Positions 36,095-48,128 of a DNA stretch of 64,000 bases are shown piece after piece; within the stretch, counting starts at the first letter, position 1; each line of letters begins with the position of its first letter. The DNA comes from Tilletiopsis washingtonensis (taxonomy: Eukaryota > Basidiomycota > Exobasidiomycetes > Entylomatales). The DNA is taken from positions 8,119-72,118 of the forward strand of contig NW_020312004.1 in the NCBI RefSeq assembly GCF_003144115.1, in the 5' to 3' direction. Both the position numbers and the translations under genes were made by a program. The notes beneath the pieces were generated by a model. It was not told the DNA's origin. It saw only the letters and a program-made list of their open reading frames with translations, and ran no database searches.

Positions 36095-37974
36095 ATGCCC
36101 GCCGCGTCCGCGCCCAGCGACCCCGACATCGTCGCCTCGCCGCCCTCGCTCTTTACTGCCGAGCTCGACGCTCGTGCGTCTCAGTCTGCAGGCGCGACGG
36201 CGAGCAGCACCGCCAACGCGCCCGCTGCTGTCGCCGATGCAGCGCCGTCGGAGCAGGCGGCGCAGCTGAAGGCACAGCAGCCGGCCTCGACCCCGGCGTC
36301 CGGCGCCGCACAGGACGTGGCGGCGGCAGAGCCGGCGTCGTCCGCATCCGAGACCACACCGACTGCCGCCAGTGCACGCCGGGACAGCGCAGCAGCGCAC
36401 AACCAGTCGCGCGAGCAGCGGCAAGCCGAGAGCGGTGCGTGCGGCGCTGTGCAGTGCGACGAGCTGTCTCTCACCACGCCTGCCGCAGCCGCCATCTCCT
36501 TTCCCGCCTCGGATGCGCCCACCTCGGCGCCCGCCGCATCTCGCACGGCGTCTGGCAGCGCTAGTGGTGGCGCTGTGCCGATCTCCGCACCCGCCTCCTC
36601 TGCCTCTACCTCGGCTTCAGCGCCGCTCATGGCAGCTCCGCCCTCCGCTGCAGCGGGCGTAGCAGCCGCAGGTGCTGCTGCCGCGGCTGCACAGCCCGAG
36701 ATGGAGAGCTATCCCAGCGCCAGCGGCACCCTCATTCCGCCGGCGAGAGACTGGGCGCTCGGGCCGGTGCCGACGCGGCTGGCGCCGTCGGGCACGGAGG
36801 ACGAGAGAGACGCAAGGGAACGTCGAGTGAGTCGCTCCGCCCGAGATCGCTAGGCGATGCGGAATGGCGTTGCACGGTCAGCCTGGAGATGGCCCGGCTG
36901 CTCCCAAGTCTCTTTGCTGCTGCATGGTCCAACTGAGACGCAGCCATGCGCGCTCGCGACATTCGCTTGCCTCTGCGCGTCGCTGACGCCTCCTCTCTGC
37001 AGCGCGAATCCACGCTCTCTAGCTCGTCCAACACTTCCCGGCTCTCACAGCGCCCGCCGCGGCCACCATCAGTGCCGGGCTCGGACGTTCTGATCGAGCG
37101 TATCGCCTCTGCGCCGTCCTCTCGCCGCACGTCCTCGCAGCTCGCCTCTCCACGCGCGCTGCGCCCGATCGACACGACAGAGGGCGGCAGCGGCAGTGCT
37201 GGCGCGCGGAGTCCACGGCTGCCGAGCCCGATGCACGGTGCATATGCAGTGCGTCGGCGGAGCAATCTCGCCTATGAGCACGAGCGCGTTGCAAGCGGCG
37301 AGGGCGAGGAGGAAGAGACCCTCGAGGCACTGCCCCCTCCGGCAGCGCAAGCCACCTTCCCAGAAGCAGACGCCGTGGCGCCGGCGGCATCGCAGGATGC
37401 TGCAGCGCGAAGCTCCTCGTCCGAGCAGCCGAGCTTCACTGCCTCTCCTTCTGCGGCCTCACAAAGTGCAGGGAGCAGCACTGCGCGACTCTCAAAAGCG
37501 CTGGAGGTGCTCAAAGTGCGAGACTTTGGCTTCCCCGAGCTCGACCCGCGCCACGTCGGCGCACGGGACGTCTCGCTCGGTGCCGCTGCACCTGCGCCCG
37601 AACGCGGCAGCGCTGCCGCTGCTCGCCCCTGGATGTCGCTGGGCGGCGGCAGTGCGCTGGCGTCGGGTGCGATGGAAGAGTCGGAGGATGAGGACTCGTC
37701 GGCATGGGACGTGCCGCCATCAGACGACGAAGCGGGCATGGACGAGGAGGGCGAGGGCGACGAGGACGACGCGCTGCCGCTGGGCCTCTACGCCGCTGCG
37801 TACGAGTTCGTCGCGGAGAGCACGCACGAGCTGGCCGTTGCGGCCGGCGAGCATGTGCGCGTCGTCGGCGCGCTCGAGGGCGGCTGGGCCATCGCCGAGC
37901 GCATCACGGCGGGCGAGGAGCAGAAGGAGCGAGGTCTTGTGCCGCAAGCCTACCTGACCTGGATCGACCACTAG
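36095..37974 (+). CDS. SH3-domain protein, Nbp2/Skb5-like
   Basis: Start ATG 36095; about 570 residues. A long Ala/Ser/Pro-rich disordered N terminus is followed by a conserved block LSKALEVLKVRDFGFPELDP. After an acidic stretch comes one C-terminal SH3 domain: GLYAAAYEFVAESTHELAVA, EHVRVVGALEGGWAIAER and RGLVPQAYLTWID. The ALYDY-like start, the GGW and the GLVPQ-YL end are all present. A lone C-terminal SH3 after an acidic linker resembles yeast Nbp2 and fission yeast Skb5, adaptors that restrain MAPK or PAK signalling; orthology is inference. The second intron (about 36832-37002) is needed to skip a stop. The first (about 36436-36489, 54 nt) is in frame and stop-free, so it might be retained. 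Confidence 0.8.
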
Positions 37975-38270
37975 GCGTTGCCGGTCTGACCTGCTCTCTG
38001 TCGAGCTTCAAGTGCGCCTGCTCGCTGCTACGCCGGCTTCCCCTCTTTGCTTCCACCCTCGCTCGCTTCTCCTGCAGTGCTGCTCTCGCTCGTCGTGCTC
38101 TCACACCCACGTCACGTATCCCCAATCGCATGCTCTTCGCGGCCAGATCGTGACTAAGTGCATCGTGATTGCAATGCGAGCAAGGAACAGCAGCGAGGAG
38201 AGCGAAGGGTGTGGGAGACACAGGAGAGGCGCATCGAGCGCAGAGGGGCGTGAAGGACAGGAGGAGCCGG
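37975..38270. other. 3' spacer between convergent SH3 and MBP1 genes
   Basis: About 300 bp of terminator/3'-leader DNA between two stops. It has pyrimidine-rich stretches (CTCTCT, CTTCCC) and no coding signal. Confidence 0.5.
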
Positions 38271-40723
38271 TCAGCCGCGCACCGCACGCATGAGCGAGGC
38301 CGCTGCGCGCGAGTTCTCGCTTCCTGCGCCCTCGTCAGCGTTCTGCGAGCTGCCCGAGTGGTTGGCGCCGCCTCTTGCCGGCTCCTGCGCGTCCTCCAGC
38401 AGGTCGATGAGCGCCTCGACCACGCTGTCGACCTCGTCGGGCGCGATGCCGCCGCCGCAGCCCGCAGCCAGCAAGCGGCGGTACGCCAGGGCCTGCTTGC
38501 CCGCTCCCTGTTCCCGCGCCCGCTCCACGAAGCGGCGCACGACCGTCGAGTGCGACGCCTTGACCTGTGCCACCTGCGTCTTGAGCTCCGCCAGTGCCTT
38601 GGCGGCATCCGAGCCAGCAGGCATCGGCATGCGCAGGCCCTCGAGCGACGCTACGTCTGCCGCCGGCAGCGCGGCATTCTCCGTTTCCATCAGGCGCAGC
38701 CGCTTCGACGTCGCCTCCCACTCGCCACGCATCTCCTCGCGCGCCCGCTTCTGCATGCCGGCGATGAGTGCCGTCTCGGCCGCGCGCAGCTCGGCGGCCT
38801 GGCGCTCCTTCTGGTTCTTGCGGCTCGTGGCGTCTCCGGCGGCGGGCGAGCTGGACCCGGCATGGCCAGCGATGCCCGCGCGCGACGACTCGGCGATCTC
38901 CGCCTGAATCTGCGCAAGCAGCGCGTGCGCCTGCGTCACTTGCCGCTCGACGCCGCTGAGCTCTGCATCGTACGCGTCGGCCAGCGAGGCGAGCAATGTC
39001 GTCATGAGCATGTGCGCCTTGCCGGCGGCGCGCTGCCCTGCCTCGCTCGTGCGCAAGGAGGCGTGCGGGCCCATCAGGGCCGCCGACAGCGCCGCGTCGC
39101 TGCTCGGCACCGGCGGCAGGCCCGCTGCGGCAGCGGCAGCTGCCGCTGCAGCAGCAGCGGGCGGCGAGGCACGGAAGCGCTCATCCTCGATGATGTAGTC
39201 CTCGGCCGACTTGCCATCCTTGTTGCGCAGCTTCGGGTCCGCGCCGTGCTCGAGCAGCAGCTTCGTGATTTTCTTGGAGCGTGACCGTGCCGCCATCGTC
39301 AGCGGCGTCTCGCCCTCGTCGTCCTGGAAGTTGAGGATGTCGGCCAGCTGCGAGCCGTACTCTGCCAGACGCGCCAGCATCGTCTCGAGGTAGTAGCGCG
39401 CCGCGTGCGGCTTGCCGCGCGAGAGCGCAAGGTCGACGACGTGGTGGAAGACGGTGCGATCGGCGCGGTCGATGTTGAGGATGGACCGGTGGAGCAGCTC
39501 GAAGAGCTCGGGGAACTTGCGCAGGTCGTAGTTGTTCGAGAACATGGCGGCACGCATCAGCGCCGTCTGGCCGCTCGCATTGACCCGGAAGACGTCGGCA
39601 CCGGCGCTGAGGAGCAGCTTGACGACGCGGATGCGGCCCATAGCGCACGCCCAGTGCAGCGCCGTGTGCTCGTCGTCGTCGATGCTCATGTTCGCGTCGA
39701 AGTCGGCCGGCGGCGACACAAGCAGCGGCGGCACCGTCGTGCTCTCGGCAATGAAGTAGTCGAGGATGATGGTGGCATAGCGCGACATCGGGCTCGGCTC
39801 GCGCGCGAACGGCTCGAGACCAACGCCGTGGCCGGCCGCTGCCGCCGGTCCGCCAGTGCTGCTCGACGCACCACGCGAGCTGCCGTTGGGGTGCTCGTAG
39901 TAGGGCGGCAGGCGCTGCTGCGGGTACGCGGGCGTTCCGCCGCCGGGAATGGGACTGGGCGTGCGGCTGGAGCTGCTGACGACGCTCGGGCTGGGGCTCA
40001 TGCTGCCCTCGGTGCCGTGCGCGTTGGCCGCGCTCGTCACCTCGCTCTCCGTCTCAATGCTCGTGGCACGGCGAACGCGCTCGGCGGCAGCGCCACGCTT
40101 GACGCGCGACGAAGGCGCAATGACATGCTTGGGCGCAGGCGGCGGCGACTCGGCGGTGGGCTGGTACTCGGTGATGGGGTCGAAGAGGTGCGAGACGTTG
40201 TAGTGCGCCGCCAGCTGCTTGGCGTCCTCGAGCGGGATCCACGTGCCTGCAGGGCAGGTGTGAGCAACAAGGCGCATCCGACATGCTGCAGAGAAGCACA
40301 CATCGCCAGATCACACAGCCGACATGCCACTGCCCATCCTTCCCCTGCTGCACCTGCGCCCGCGCACTCACCCTGGTATTTGCCGTAGCCGCCCTGCACC
40401 TTCTCATGCGTGCCCTTCTGCACGTCACGCTCGAGCACCTTTGTGCGCTGCGGCTTGTCGAGGCCGACGACCTTGAGGATGTGCGTGGCGTTGATCCAGG
40501 AGTCGGAGCGGCGGCGCATCACGGCCACCTGTGCAGGTGTGAGCGAGAGAAGCAGCAGCAAGAGCCAGCAGCCCACGCACCGAGCGGATGATGCACTCGT
40601 ACACGGGCACGCCCGAGTACGTCGCCTGCGGGTCAGGAGCGGGCAGTCAGCATGCGGCATCGCGGCGGACGGCGCGAGGCTGCGACACACCTTGAAGATC
40701 ATGCCCTCCTGCTTGGGCGGCAT
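38271..40723 (-). CDS. MBP1: MBP1-type APSES/ankyrin transcription factor
   Basis: DNA-binding subunit of the MBF-type G1/S regulator. Start is ATG at 40723; the first exon encodes only [11 protein letters not shown]. Three introns then split the APSES domain: [57 protein letters not shown] and [20 protein letters not shown]. This is a very close match to the Mbp1/Res family. A disordered linker leads to ankyrin repeats: [50 protein letters not shown] and [21 protein letters not shown] poly-Ala run lies at about 39118-39160. Coiled coil and C-terminal helices end at stop 38271. It is divergent from the DUF2433 gene; two tandem ACGCGT boxes lie 208 bp upstream, consistent with MBF self-control. 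Confidence 0.95.
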
Positions 40724-41173
40724 GGCGGGCGATGGGGCGCTGTGCGCAAGGACCGAGCCGGCGTGGCGAGATGCGGAAAGCGGAGAGCGAGTGGGGGCGA
40801 GCGAGAGAGCTGGACAGAGCGGCTCAGCAGAGAGGTGGAGAGGTGGACGTCGAGGTGGAGAGGCTGGCCGTCGTCGCTGTCGGCGGCCTGCGATGCCGCG
40901 AAGGTGCGCCGGCTGTGCGCTTCTCGAGCGACGCGTGACGCGTCCAAGGCGGGAAGTGCGGCCTGGCGCGCGTGAGGGGGTTGGCTCTGGAACATTCTGC
41001 GGCACCAGCGCTGTTGCGCGCGCGGACCTCTCTCGTCTGCGCCTCTCGCGCTCAGCACGCGCCACTCTCGCCTCCCCTCCTTCCCCTCTGACCCCCTCCC
41101 GCCCCCGCGTCCGCCTCACCTCTGCGGCTTCGCATCCTACCCGCACGCTTCTCGCTCATTGCACCGGCCCCTC
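40724..41173. promoter_or_regulatory. Divergent MBP1/DUF2433 promoter region
   Basis: 450 bp between two starts. It contains a tandem MCB pair at 40931-40943 and pyrimidine-rich tracts (CTCCCCTCC types) before the DUF2433 ATG. Confidence 0.6.
40931..40943. promoter_or_regulatory. Tandem MluI cell-cycle boxes (ACGCGT-g-ACGCGT)
   Basis: Two perfect ACGCGT hexamers separated by one base. ACGCGT is the known binding sequence of Mbp1/MBF. The pair lies 208 bp upstream of the MBP1 start and about 230 bp upstream of DUF2433, so it could serve either gene. Single ACGCGT copies occur elsewhere in the window within coding DNA, but no other immediate pair was noticed. Confidence 0.6.
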
Positions 41174-43168
41174 ATGTCCTTCCTCGCCTCGCCCGCCCCG
41201 CCCTCCGCCTCGGCCGGCGGCCCGCCCTCGGCGCCGCGCTCGCATGCCGGCGGCGCTGCTGGGGGCTACGAGCCGCCGGCGCCGTACGTCATCTCCTCGC
41301 CCGCCGGCCGCCTGCTCTGCGTCGCAGACGTGCGCGGCAACCTCGCACACCTCAACGACCTCGCCGCGCGCCACAACGCTCACGCCATCGTGCACACGGG
41401 CGACTTTGGCTTCTACGAGGCGGAAAGCATTGCGCGCGTCGCCGACCGGTGAGTGGCGGCCACAGCTGTGCGGTGGAGACCAGTGCTGCCGTGCGCAAGG
41501 GCATGCGCTGCTGTTCTCGTGGCCCGCGCTTCATCTGCTTACACTTCACTACAGCACGCTGCGCCACCTCGTGCAGTACTCGACGCTCCTCTCGCCCGCA
41601 CAGCGCAACAGCCTTCTCTCCGACGGCGCACGGCCGGGCGGCGCGCCAGGCGCACCATCAGCCTCGCTGCGCAGCGGCGTCTCCATCTCCATGCTCTCGT
41701 CGCTGCCGCAGCTCCTGTCTGGCGCCCTCACGCTCGCCGTGCCCGTGTACGCCGTGTGGGGTGCGTGCGAGGACGTGTGCGTGCTGGAGCGCTTCCGCAC
41801 CGGCGAGTACGCCGTGCCGAACCTGCACATCCTCGACGAGGCCACGTCGCACGCCATCGACGTCGGCGGCGTGCGGCTGCGTCTCTTTGGTCTGGGTGGC
41901 GCCGTCGTGCTGCACAAGCTCTTCGACAATGGCGAGGGCAACGCCACGATTGCGGGCGCTGGCGGAACGATGTGGACGACGATGCTGCAGATCGGCGAGC
42001 TCATCGATACCGCGCAGAAGGTGCGTCGCTTCGATTGGACCCATATGCATCCCGTATGCTGTGCTGACACCGCATTCGGCAGTGCTGGGATCCGTCCGAG
42101 GTGCGCATGCTCATCACACACGCCTCGCCGGGCCGCGAGGGTCTCCTCTCGCAGCTCGCCCTGCAGCTCAAGGCCGACCTCACGCTGTCTGCGGGCCTGC
42201 ACTTCCGCTACGGCGTCTCGTACAACGAGTTCAGCGTGCAGTCGTCGGCCTCGCAACTACGCACCAAGCTCACGGAGGCGCGTGCTGCGTTCACCGAGGT
42301 CTGGGAGGCCGTGTCGACGCAGGTGGAGGCGGTGATCGACGAGCGCCAGCGCGTGCTGCTCAATCACGCCCTCGCCGTCACGCGCCGCATCCCGCCGGCT
42401 GCAACGCCCAACGGCGCCGTGGCCGAGGAGCCGGCGGCCAAGACGATGTGGAACTGGAACCTCCCGGACGCCGCCTATGGTGCGCTCGTGCTGGAGGTCG
42501 AGGGTGGGCGCGTGGGCGCCACCATGCACAGCCAGGGCTTCACCTTTGCGCACCGCCGCGAGGCGGCTGCGGCTGCAGCGCAGAAGCAGGGCATCTCGCC
42601 GAGCAACAGCGCCAGCCTGAAGCCCGCCTCTCAGCCGCACACGCCTGCCGGCCCGAAGGCAACGCAGCAGCAGCAGCAGCAGCCAGCGCAGCAGCAGGCT
42701 CCGCCGCGCTCGGCCGGCGGCGCATCGAACAAGTCCTTCAACGGCGAACAGCAGGCCCGCCGTGGAGGTGTCAATGGCAGCACCGCCCACTCGAACGCCA
42801 GCGTGCCGGCTTCGCCTGCGAAGTCTCGCCGCACCAAGTCGACCGCATCGACCGCCTCGGCACTCTCCTCGGCTCCCAGCGGAGCGCCTTCAGCCGCTTC
42901 GCGCGTGGCTGAGGAGAAGAGCGGCGACGATGAGGCTGCCGCTGCCCCGGGCACGGGCGCGACGCCCGAAGGCGTCAAGCGGAAGACGACGCGAGGCGGC
43001 AAGAAGAACCGCAGCAAGAAGGAGGGCGGCGCCGCTGCTGCTGCTGCTGCGGCGGGCGGCAACGAGGCAGCGTCTGGCCAGAGCCAGGAGAAGAGCGCTC
43101 CGGCTGCGTCCGCTCCGGCTGCGCCCAGTGCGCCTGCGGCTGCGCAGGGCGGTGCCGAGAGCAAGTAA
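41174..43168 (+). CDS. DUF2433 metallophosphatase-like fungal protein
   Basis: Start ATG 41174; about 600 residues in three exons. The N-terminal half shows GRLLCVADVRGNLAHLNDLA and IVHTGDFGFYEAESIARVAD, then across an intron TLRHLVQYSTLLSP. Next are VPVYAVWGACEDVCVLERF and LHILDEATSHAIDVGGVRLR, and across the second intron VRMLITHASPGREGLLSQLA and HFRYGVSYNEF. The D-x-RGN, GDFG, GxxED and ITHASPG elements mirror the calcineurin-like phosphoesterase core (D-H, GD, GNH, H-S-P). However, some usual metal ligands are replaced, as in this fungal-specific family. The C-terminal 200 residues are low complexity with a Gln run and basic KRKTTRGGKKNRSKK. Substrate unknown. Confidence 0.85.
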
Positions 43169-43556
43169 AGTGCACCGCCGAGCCTTCCATCGCGCAGCGC
43201 TTCGACGTGGCGGCGTGTCAGGGAGGCCTCCGATCGTCCGGTCAGGCCTTTCGCCACGCCGCTCCATTCCGTCTTCCTCTCCTCGCCTCGCACCACCGAC
43301 ATCCATCGCCCTCCACCCATCCCATCCGTCCCTAGGCCGCCACCGCATTTTATGCGCGCCACCGTGCGCGTCTCGCTCCGACCCACGCCCATTCGCGGCT
43401 CACCATCATCCAAAATACCACACATGCTTTCTCGAACGCCCAGCGGCTGAGCAGCGAGCGTCGTACAGCATGCATGTGCGCGACGCATGGCGCACACGTC
43501 GTCTAGAGAAGGGAGACAGCAGAGCAGATGCAGGAGAGGGGCAGGAGTGCAGCGCC
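43169..43556. other. 3' spacer between convergent DUF2433 and eIF5B genes
   Basis: About 390 bp between stops. Non-coding 3' DNA with no distinct element. Confidence 0.5.
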
Positions 43557-46500
43557 TCAGGGAATGTTGAAGAGCGGCTTGAGCGCCTTGATGAGCTTCT
43601 TCTGGTCCGTGGAGACCTGTGCGGCGGAGAGGTCAGCAGGAGGGCTGGTGGGAGGCAGGCGAGAGACGCACCTTCTCCCAGAAGTGCTCCTTGAGCGTGT
43701 CGATCGAGGTGCGGGAGATCATCGAGTAGATCTCGTCCTGCAAGGCGCAGCGCTGGCGTCAGCTCTCGCGGCCACAGCAGAGACACACAGCGGCGCACCT
43801 TCTCCTCGAAATGCCGGCCGTACGTCTTGCTCTGCTCGTACACGGCGCACTCGATGCGCACGGCCACACCGGCGCCCTGCTCCTTGCGCGTGACGATGTC
43901 CTTGGGCTTGTGGTTGATTCTGCGCCGGGCCCGTCAGCAGGGCCGCAGGGCAAGAGTGCGGGAAGCCACTCACTCGAGAGAAGTGACGCGGCCCAATGAC
44001 ACGACCTCGCGCTTCTTCGTCTCGGGGTGCACCTTGACGACGCAGAGCGGCGTGCCGATGCGCAGGTCGCCGTCGAGGATCTCGCAGCTGTGTCACAGCA
44101 GGCGTCAGTCTCGTCCCACTCGCAGCAGTGCGAAGCGGCTCACCCCAGGATGATCGGCTCGCGCTTGGCAAAGACGGCGAGCGTCTTGAGGCGGCACGGC
44201 CACACGGCCGTCGGCGCGGCGTCCTTGATGCGTGCCTCCATAAGGTCTAAGGCGGCCATCAGTCAACCCGTCCCTCTGCAGGCGCGCTGCATCACTCACT
44301 GTCGTAGAAGGCCTTGTAGTCGTCGACGAGGTTGTAGATCGTCATCTTGGAGAAGATGTGCACACCCATCTCGCCCGCCAGCTTCTCGGCCTCCTTGTCG
44401 ATCTCGACGTCGAAGCACAGCAGGCACGCGTACTCGGTGTGGCCCTTGTCGAGCATCGTCGAGGCGCGCCGCACGCTGCTCTTGAACACGGGGCCGATGT
44501 CGATGCCGCTGACGGGAATCTTGCCCTGCTTGAGGAACTCAAGCAGTGCCTCGAGCGAGCCGAGCGTCGAGGCCTGCACGCACACGCCCTTCCCGCTCGT
44601 CGAGATCCAGCGCTGCAGATCCTTGAGGTCGCTCATGACGTCGTCCTTCAGCTCCTCCTCGTCATCGTCGTCGGTGCACACGAGCAGGCGCGAGCCGGAG
44701 ATGGCCTTCTCGAGGCCCGGTGCCGAGATCTTGACACCGAGGGCCGCCTTGACGAGCTTGTGGTGCACGTACGCGCCCTTGACGCGCATCTCCTTGAGCG
44801 GCTCGGGCGTGAGAAGCGCGCGGACGTTGGTGACGATCGGGCCGTTCAAGCCACACAGCACAATCTTGTCGCCCTCGCGCAGCACGCCGTTGGAGAGAAT
44901 GACGTCGATCGTCGTGCCGAGGCCCTCGATGACCTTGACCTCGAGCACGGTGCACTCGAGCTCGGAGAGGTACATGAGCGACGCGGCCATGCGCTCCTGC
45001 GTGAGCTGCACGAGCAGCTGCAGCATGTCCGGGATGCCCTCGCCCGTGTGCGCCGACGTCGGCACCAGCGACACGTTCTTGGCAAAGTTCTTGTTGTTGT
45101 AGTACGGCACGGCGTTGAGGCCCTGCTCGGCGAAGGCGACGATCGTGGCCTGCAGGCGCGTGTCGAACTCGTTCTGCGTCGACTTGTTCTGCTTGGCCAG
45201 GCTGTCGCGGAAGCCGCCGTTGGGCGTCGCCTGCCAGCCGTACAGGCGGTCGATCTTGTTGAGCGCAACGATGAACGGCGTCTTCTTGTCGCGCAGCAGC
45301 CGGATCGACTCGAGCGTCTGCTGCTCGAGGCCGTGCATGATGTCGACGACGAGCACGGCAATGTTGCACAGCGAGCTGCCGCGCGTCCGCAGGTTCGTGA
45401 ACGACTCGTGGCCGGGCGTGTCGATGACGAGCAGGCCGGGCGTCTTGAACACCTGCTTCTCCTCGGGGTCGATCGGCGCAATCTTCTCCTTGAGCACCTC
45501 GACGGGGAAGTACGTGGCGCCGATCTGCTGCGTAATGCCGCCGGCCTCGCCGCCCTGCACGTTCGTCTGGCGGATCTTGTCGAGCAGCTTCGTCTTGCCC
45601 GTGTCGACGTGGCCGAGAATGCAGCAGATGGGCGAGCGCAGGTCGTCCTTGTTGACCTCGGCCTGTGCTGCCTCCTTCTTGGCCTTCAGCCGCGCGATCT
45701 GCTCAGCCTTGCGCTGCGCCGCCTGCTTCTGCGCCGCCGTCATCTCCTCCTCCGACGAGGAGTCGTCCGAGTCGGAATCGTCAGACGAGTCGTCGTCGGA
45801 GTCACTCTCCGACTCGCTCTCGCTCTCCGATTCGGCGGCCTTCTTTGCGGCTGCTGCTCGTGGTGCGTCAGTCACATCCTCTGCTATCTTCAGCGTCAGC
45901 ACTTACCAGCAGGCTTGGCCGCGGGCTTGGCAACCTCCTTTGCCTTTGCCGGCGCCGCAGCGGCTGACTCGGAGGCCTTGGCCGGCTGCTCCTCCTTGTC
46001 ATCGTCGCTCTCGGCGTCCCAGCTGTCGAGCACGTCATCCTCCTCCTCCTCAGCAGGTGCGGGCGCCTCCGGCTCGGGTGTCGGCTCCGGCTCCGGCTCC
46101 TTGACCGGCTCCGGCTCCTCCTCCTCGGCCGGCGCCACAGGCTCCAGCGGGCCCTTGGGCGCAAGCTTGTTCGGCGGCCCGCTGGGGCCCTTGCCGCCGC
46201 GCTTCTTGCGCGAGTCGACGACCTTGCGCTTCTCGGGCGCCGCGCCGTCGTCGTCGTCCTTGCGCTCCAGCGCCTCGACCTTGATCTGGCCGCTGCGGAT
46301 CATGGCCTGCATGCGCGCCTCGGCGGCGGCCTTTTCCTGCTTCTGCTTGGGCGTGAGCAGCTTGCCCTCCTTCTTGAGCTGCTCGCGCTTGGCCCGCTCC
46401 TTCTCCTTCTTGCGTGCACGCTCGGCCTCCTTGCGCGCCTCCTCCTCTGCCTCGAGCCGCTCGGCCTCCTCCTCGGCTCGCCGCGCCTCCTCCTCCGCCA

Positions 46501-47677
46501 GTCTGCAGAGGGTGTGAGCGCAAACGAGGCCCATGACCACGCCACACTCACCGAGCCTCCTCCTCGGCCTTCTTCTGCGCGGCCAGGCGCGCCTGCAGCG
46601 CAGCAATGGCAGCTGAGGGCTTCTTGCCTGACGCAGCCGCCGGTGCCGGCTCCTTGTCTGCCGCCTTCTTCTTCTTCTTCTCTGAGCACGCACAGCATCC
46701 AAGGTCAGCGCCCGCGGCCCTGCACGCCACGCACTACTGCGCCACTCACTCTTCTTCTTGTCTGCGCCGCCCGCTGCTCCCTCGTCCTCATCATCCTCGT
46801 CCTCCTTCTCCGCTGGCGCAGCAGCGGGCGCGGGCTTGGCCTCCTCGGCAGCCGGCGCAGCCGCCTCGTCGTCGCCGTCCTTGGCGTCGCCGCCGGCCGC
46901 CGACTTCTTTGCTGCGGCCTGCGCCTTCTTCTTGGCCTTCTCCTTCTCCTTCTTCAGCTTCTCCTTCTCCTTCTTGGAGAGAATCTGCGAGGAGAGGGCG
47001 TAAGCGATGAGCCGCCGGCCCCGAAGAGAAGTCGCACGGCACAGCTAATGCGGAGCGAGGCTGACGCCTAGACCGGCAATGCCCTCTCATGCGCTGCCTC
47101 GTGTCCACCCCGCAGCCGCAGCGGCTACTCCTGCTCGACACACTCACCTTGACCTCGCCCACGCCGTCCTCTTCCGGCTCGGCCTTGTCTACATTCTCCA
47201 TCTCCTCGTCCTCCGGCTCGGCCTTCTCCTTCTTGCCCTTCTTCTTCCGCTTCTCCTCTGCCGGGTCCGGGAACTCGCTACTCCACACGTCAGCCTTGTC
47301 ACACAGCAAGGACGCGCCACAGCGACTCACTCGGCCGCGTCGGCCACCTCGGGCTCCTTGGGCACATCTGCCGCATTGCCGCTGACGTCCTCGCCCAGCT
47401 CGTCCCACACATCCTCGACGTCCTGCTGCTTCTTCTTCTTCTGCTTCTTGCCCTTGCCGGCGCTGGCGTTTGCCTGCGCCTTGCTCATCTGCGCCATGAG
47501 GCCGCCGCCGCCCTCCTCGTCCGACGGCACATCGGCCGACGGCGCATCGTCGAGCGAGAGCGAGGCAAAGGCACTCTTGCGCTCGCTCGACGGCGACGAC
47601 ACGGCCTCGTCGAGCTCCGGCACGCCGTCCTCGAAGAAGTCGTCGCCGCCCTTCTTGGCGCCCTTCTTCTTGCCCAT
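43557..47677 (-). CDS. FUN12: Translation initiation factor eIF5B
   Basis: Ribosomal subunit-joining GTPase, orthologue of bacterial IF2. Start is ATG at 47677 ([15 protein letters not shown]). About ten short introns were read, clustered at both ends. The N-terminal 600 residues are Lys/Glu-rich with long charged helices, a Glu/Pro run and a Ser/Asp/Glu tract. The GTPase core starts at [20 protein letters not shown] (G1). It continues with [16 protein letters not shown] (G2), [20 protein letters not shown] (G3), [13 protein letters not shown] (G4) and SAHTGEG (G5). Domain II and III blocks follow: [32 protein letters not shown] and [20 protein letters not shown]. Domain IV pieces after several introns include [27 protein letters not shown] and [20 protein letters not shown], with the tail [12 protein letters not shown]. 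Complete by this reading. Confidence 0.96.
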
Positions 47678-48128
47678 GGCTGCGCGTGCGGCTCGAGCAG
47701 AGATTAGCGTTGGTGTGGAAGGTGTGGTCTGCGTAGAGAGAGCGAGCGGGTGCTGCGGACTGCAGCGAGAGTGTGGGTGCGGGGGGTGACGCTGAGGACC
47801 GTGTGGAGTGGCGCGAAGTCGCATGAGGGCCCAGAGGCAGGTGCGCAGCCTCGGCCCAGCGGCATTTCCGCCGGCCGCGCGCACGTGACGCGCCCGCTCC
47901 CAGCCGGCTCAGGGCTTCGCTGCTCCACACCCGTTCTGCTTCACTCCTTCGGCGATCAAGGCTGACTTCCGGGACAGACAGAACATCACACACACGCAGC
48001 ACAGGCTCCAGCAGACGATTATGTAATTGCCGAGGCTCGTGCGCTAGTCCTGCTCTCCCTCGCCCCTCATTTCCCTGCGGCCAGCATGGATCAGCAAGGC
48101 TCCGAAGTCACGCCTTCCATTACCGGAC
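47678..48128. other. Spacer upstream of eIF5B
   Basis: 450 bp containing the eIF5B promoter/5' leader and the 3' end of the next minus-strand gene. No clear element. Confidence 0.5.

Noticed and set aside
40410-42912. Long plus-strand frames over the APSES exons and DUF2433 gene in alternative phases
   Set aside because: Shadows of MBP1 and of the DUF2433 exons, whose conserved blocks lie in other frames joined by clear introns.
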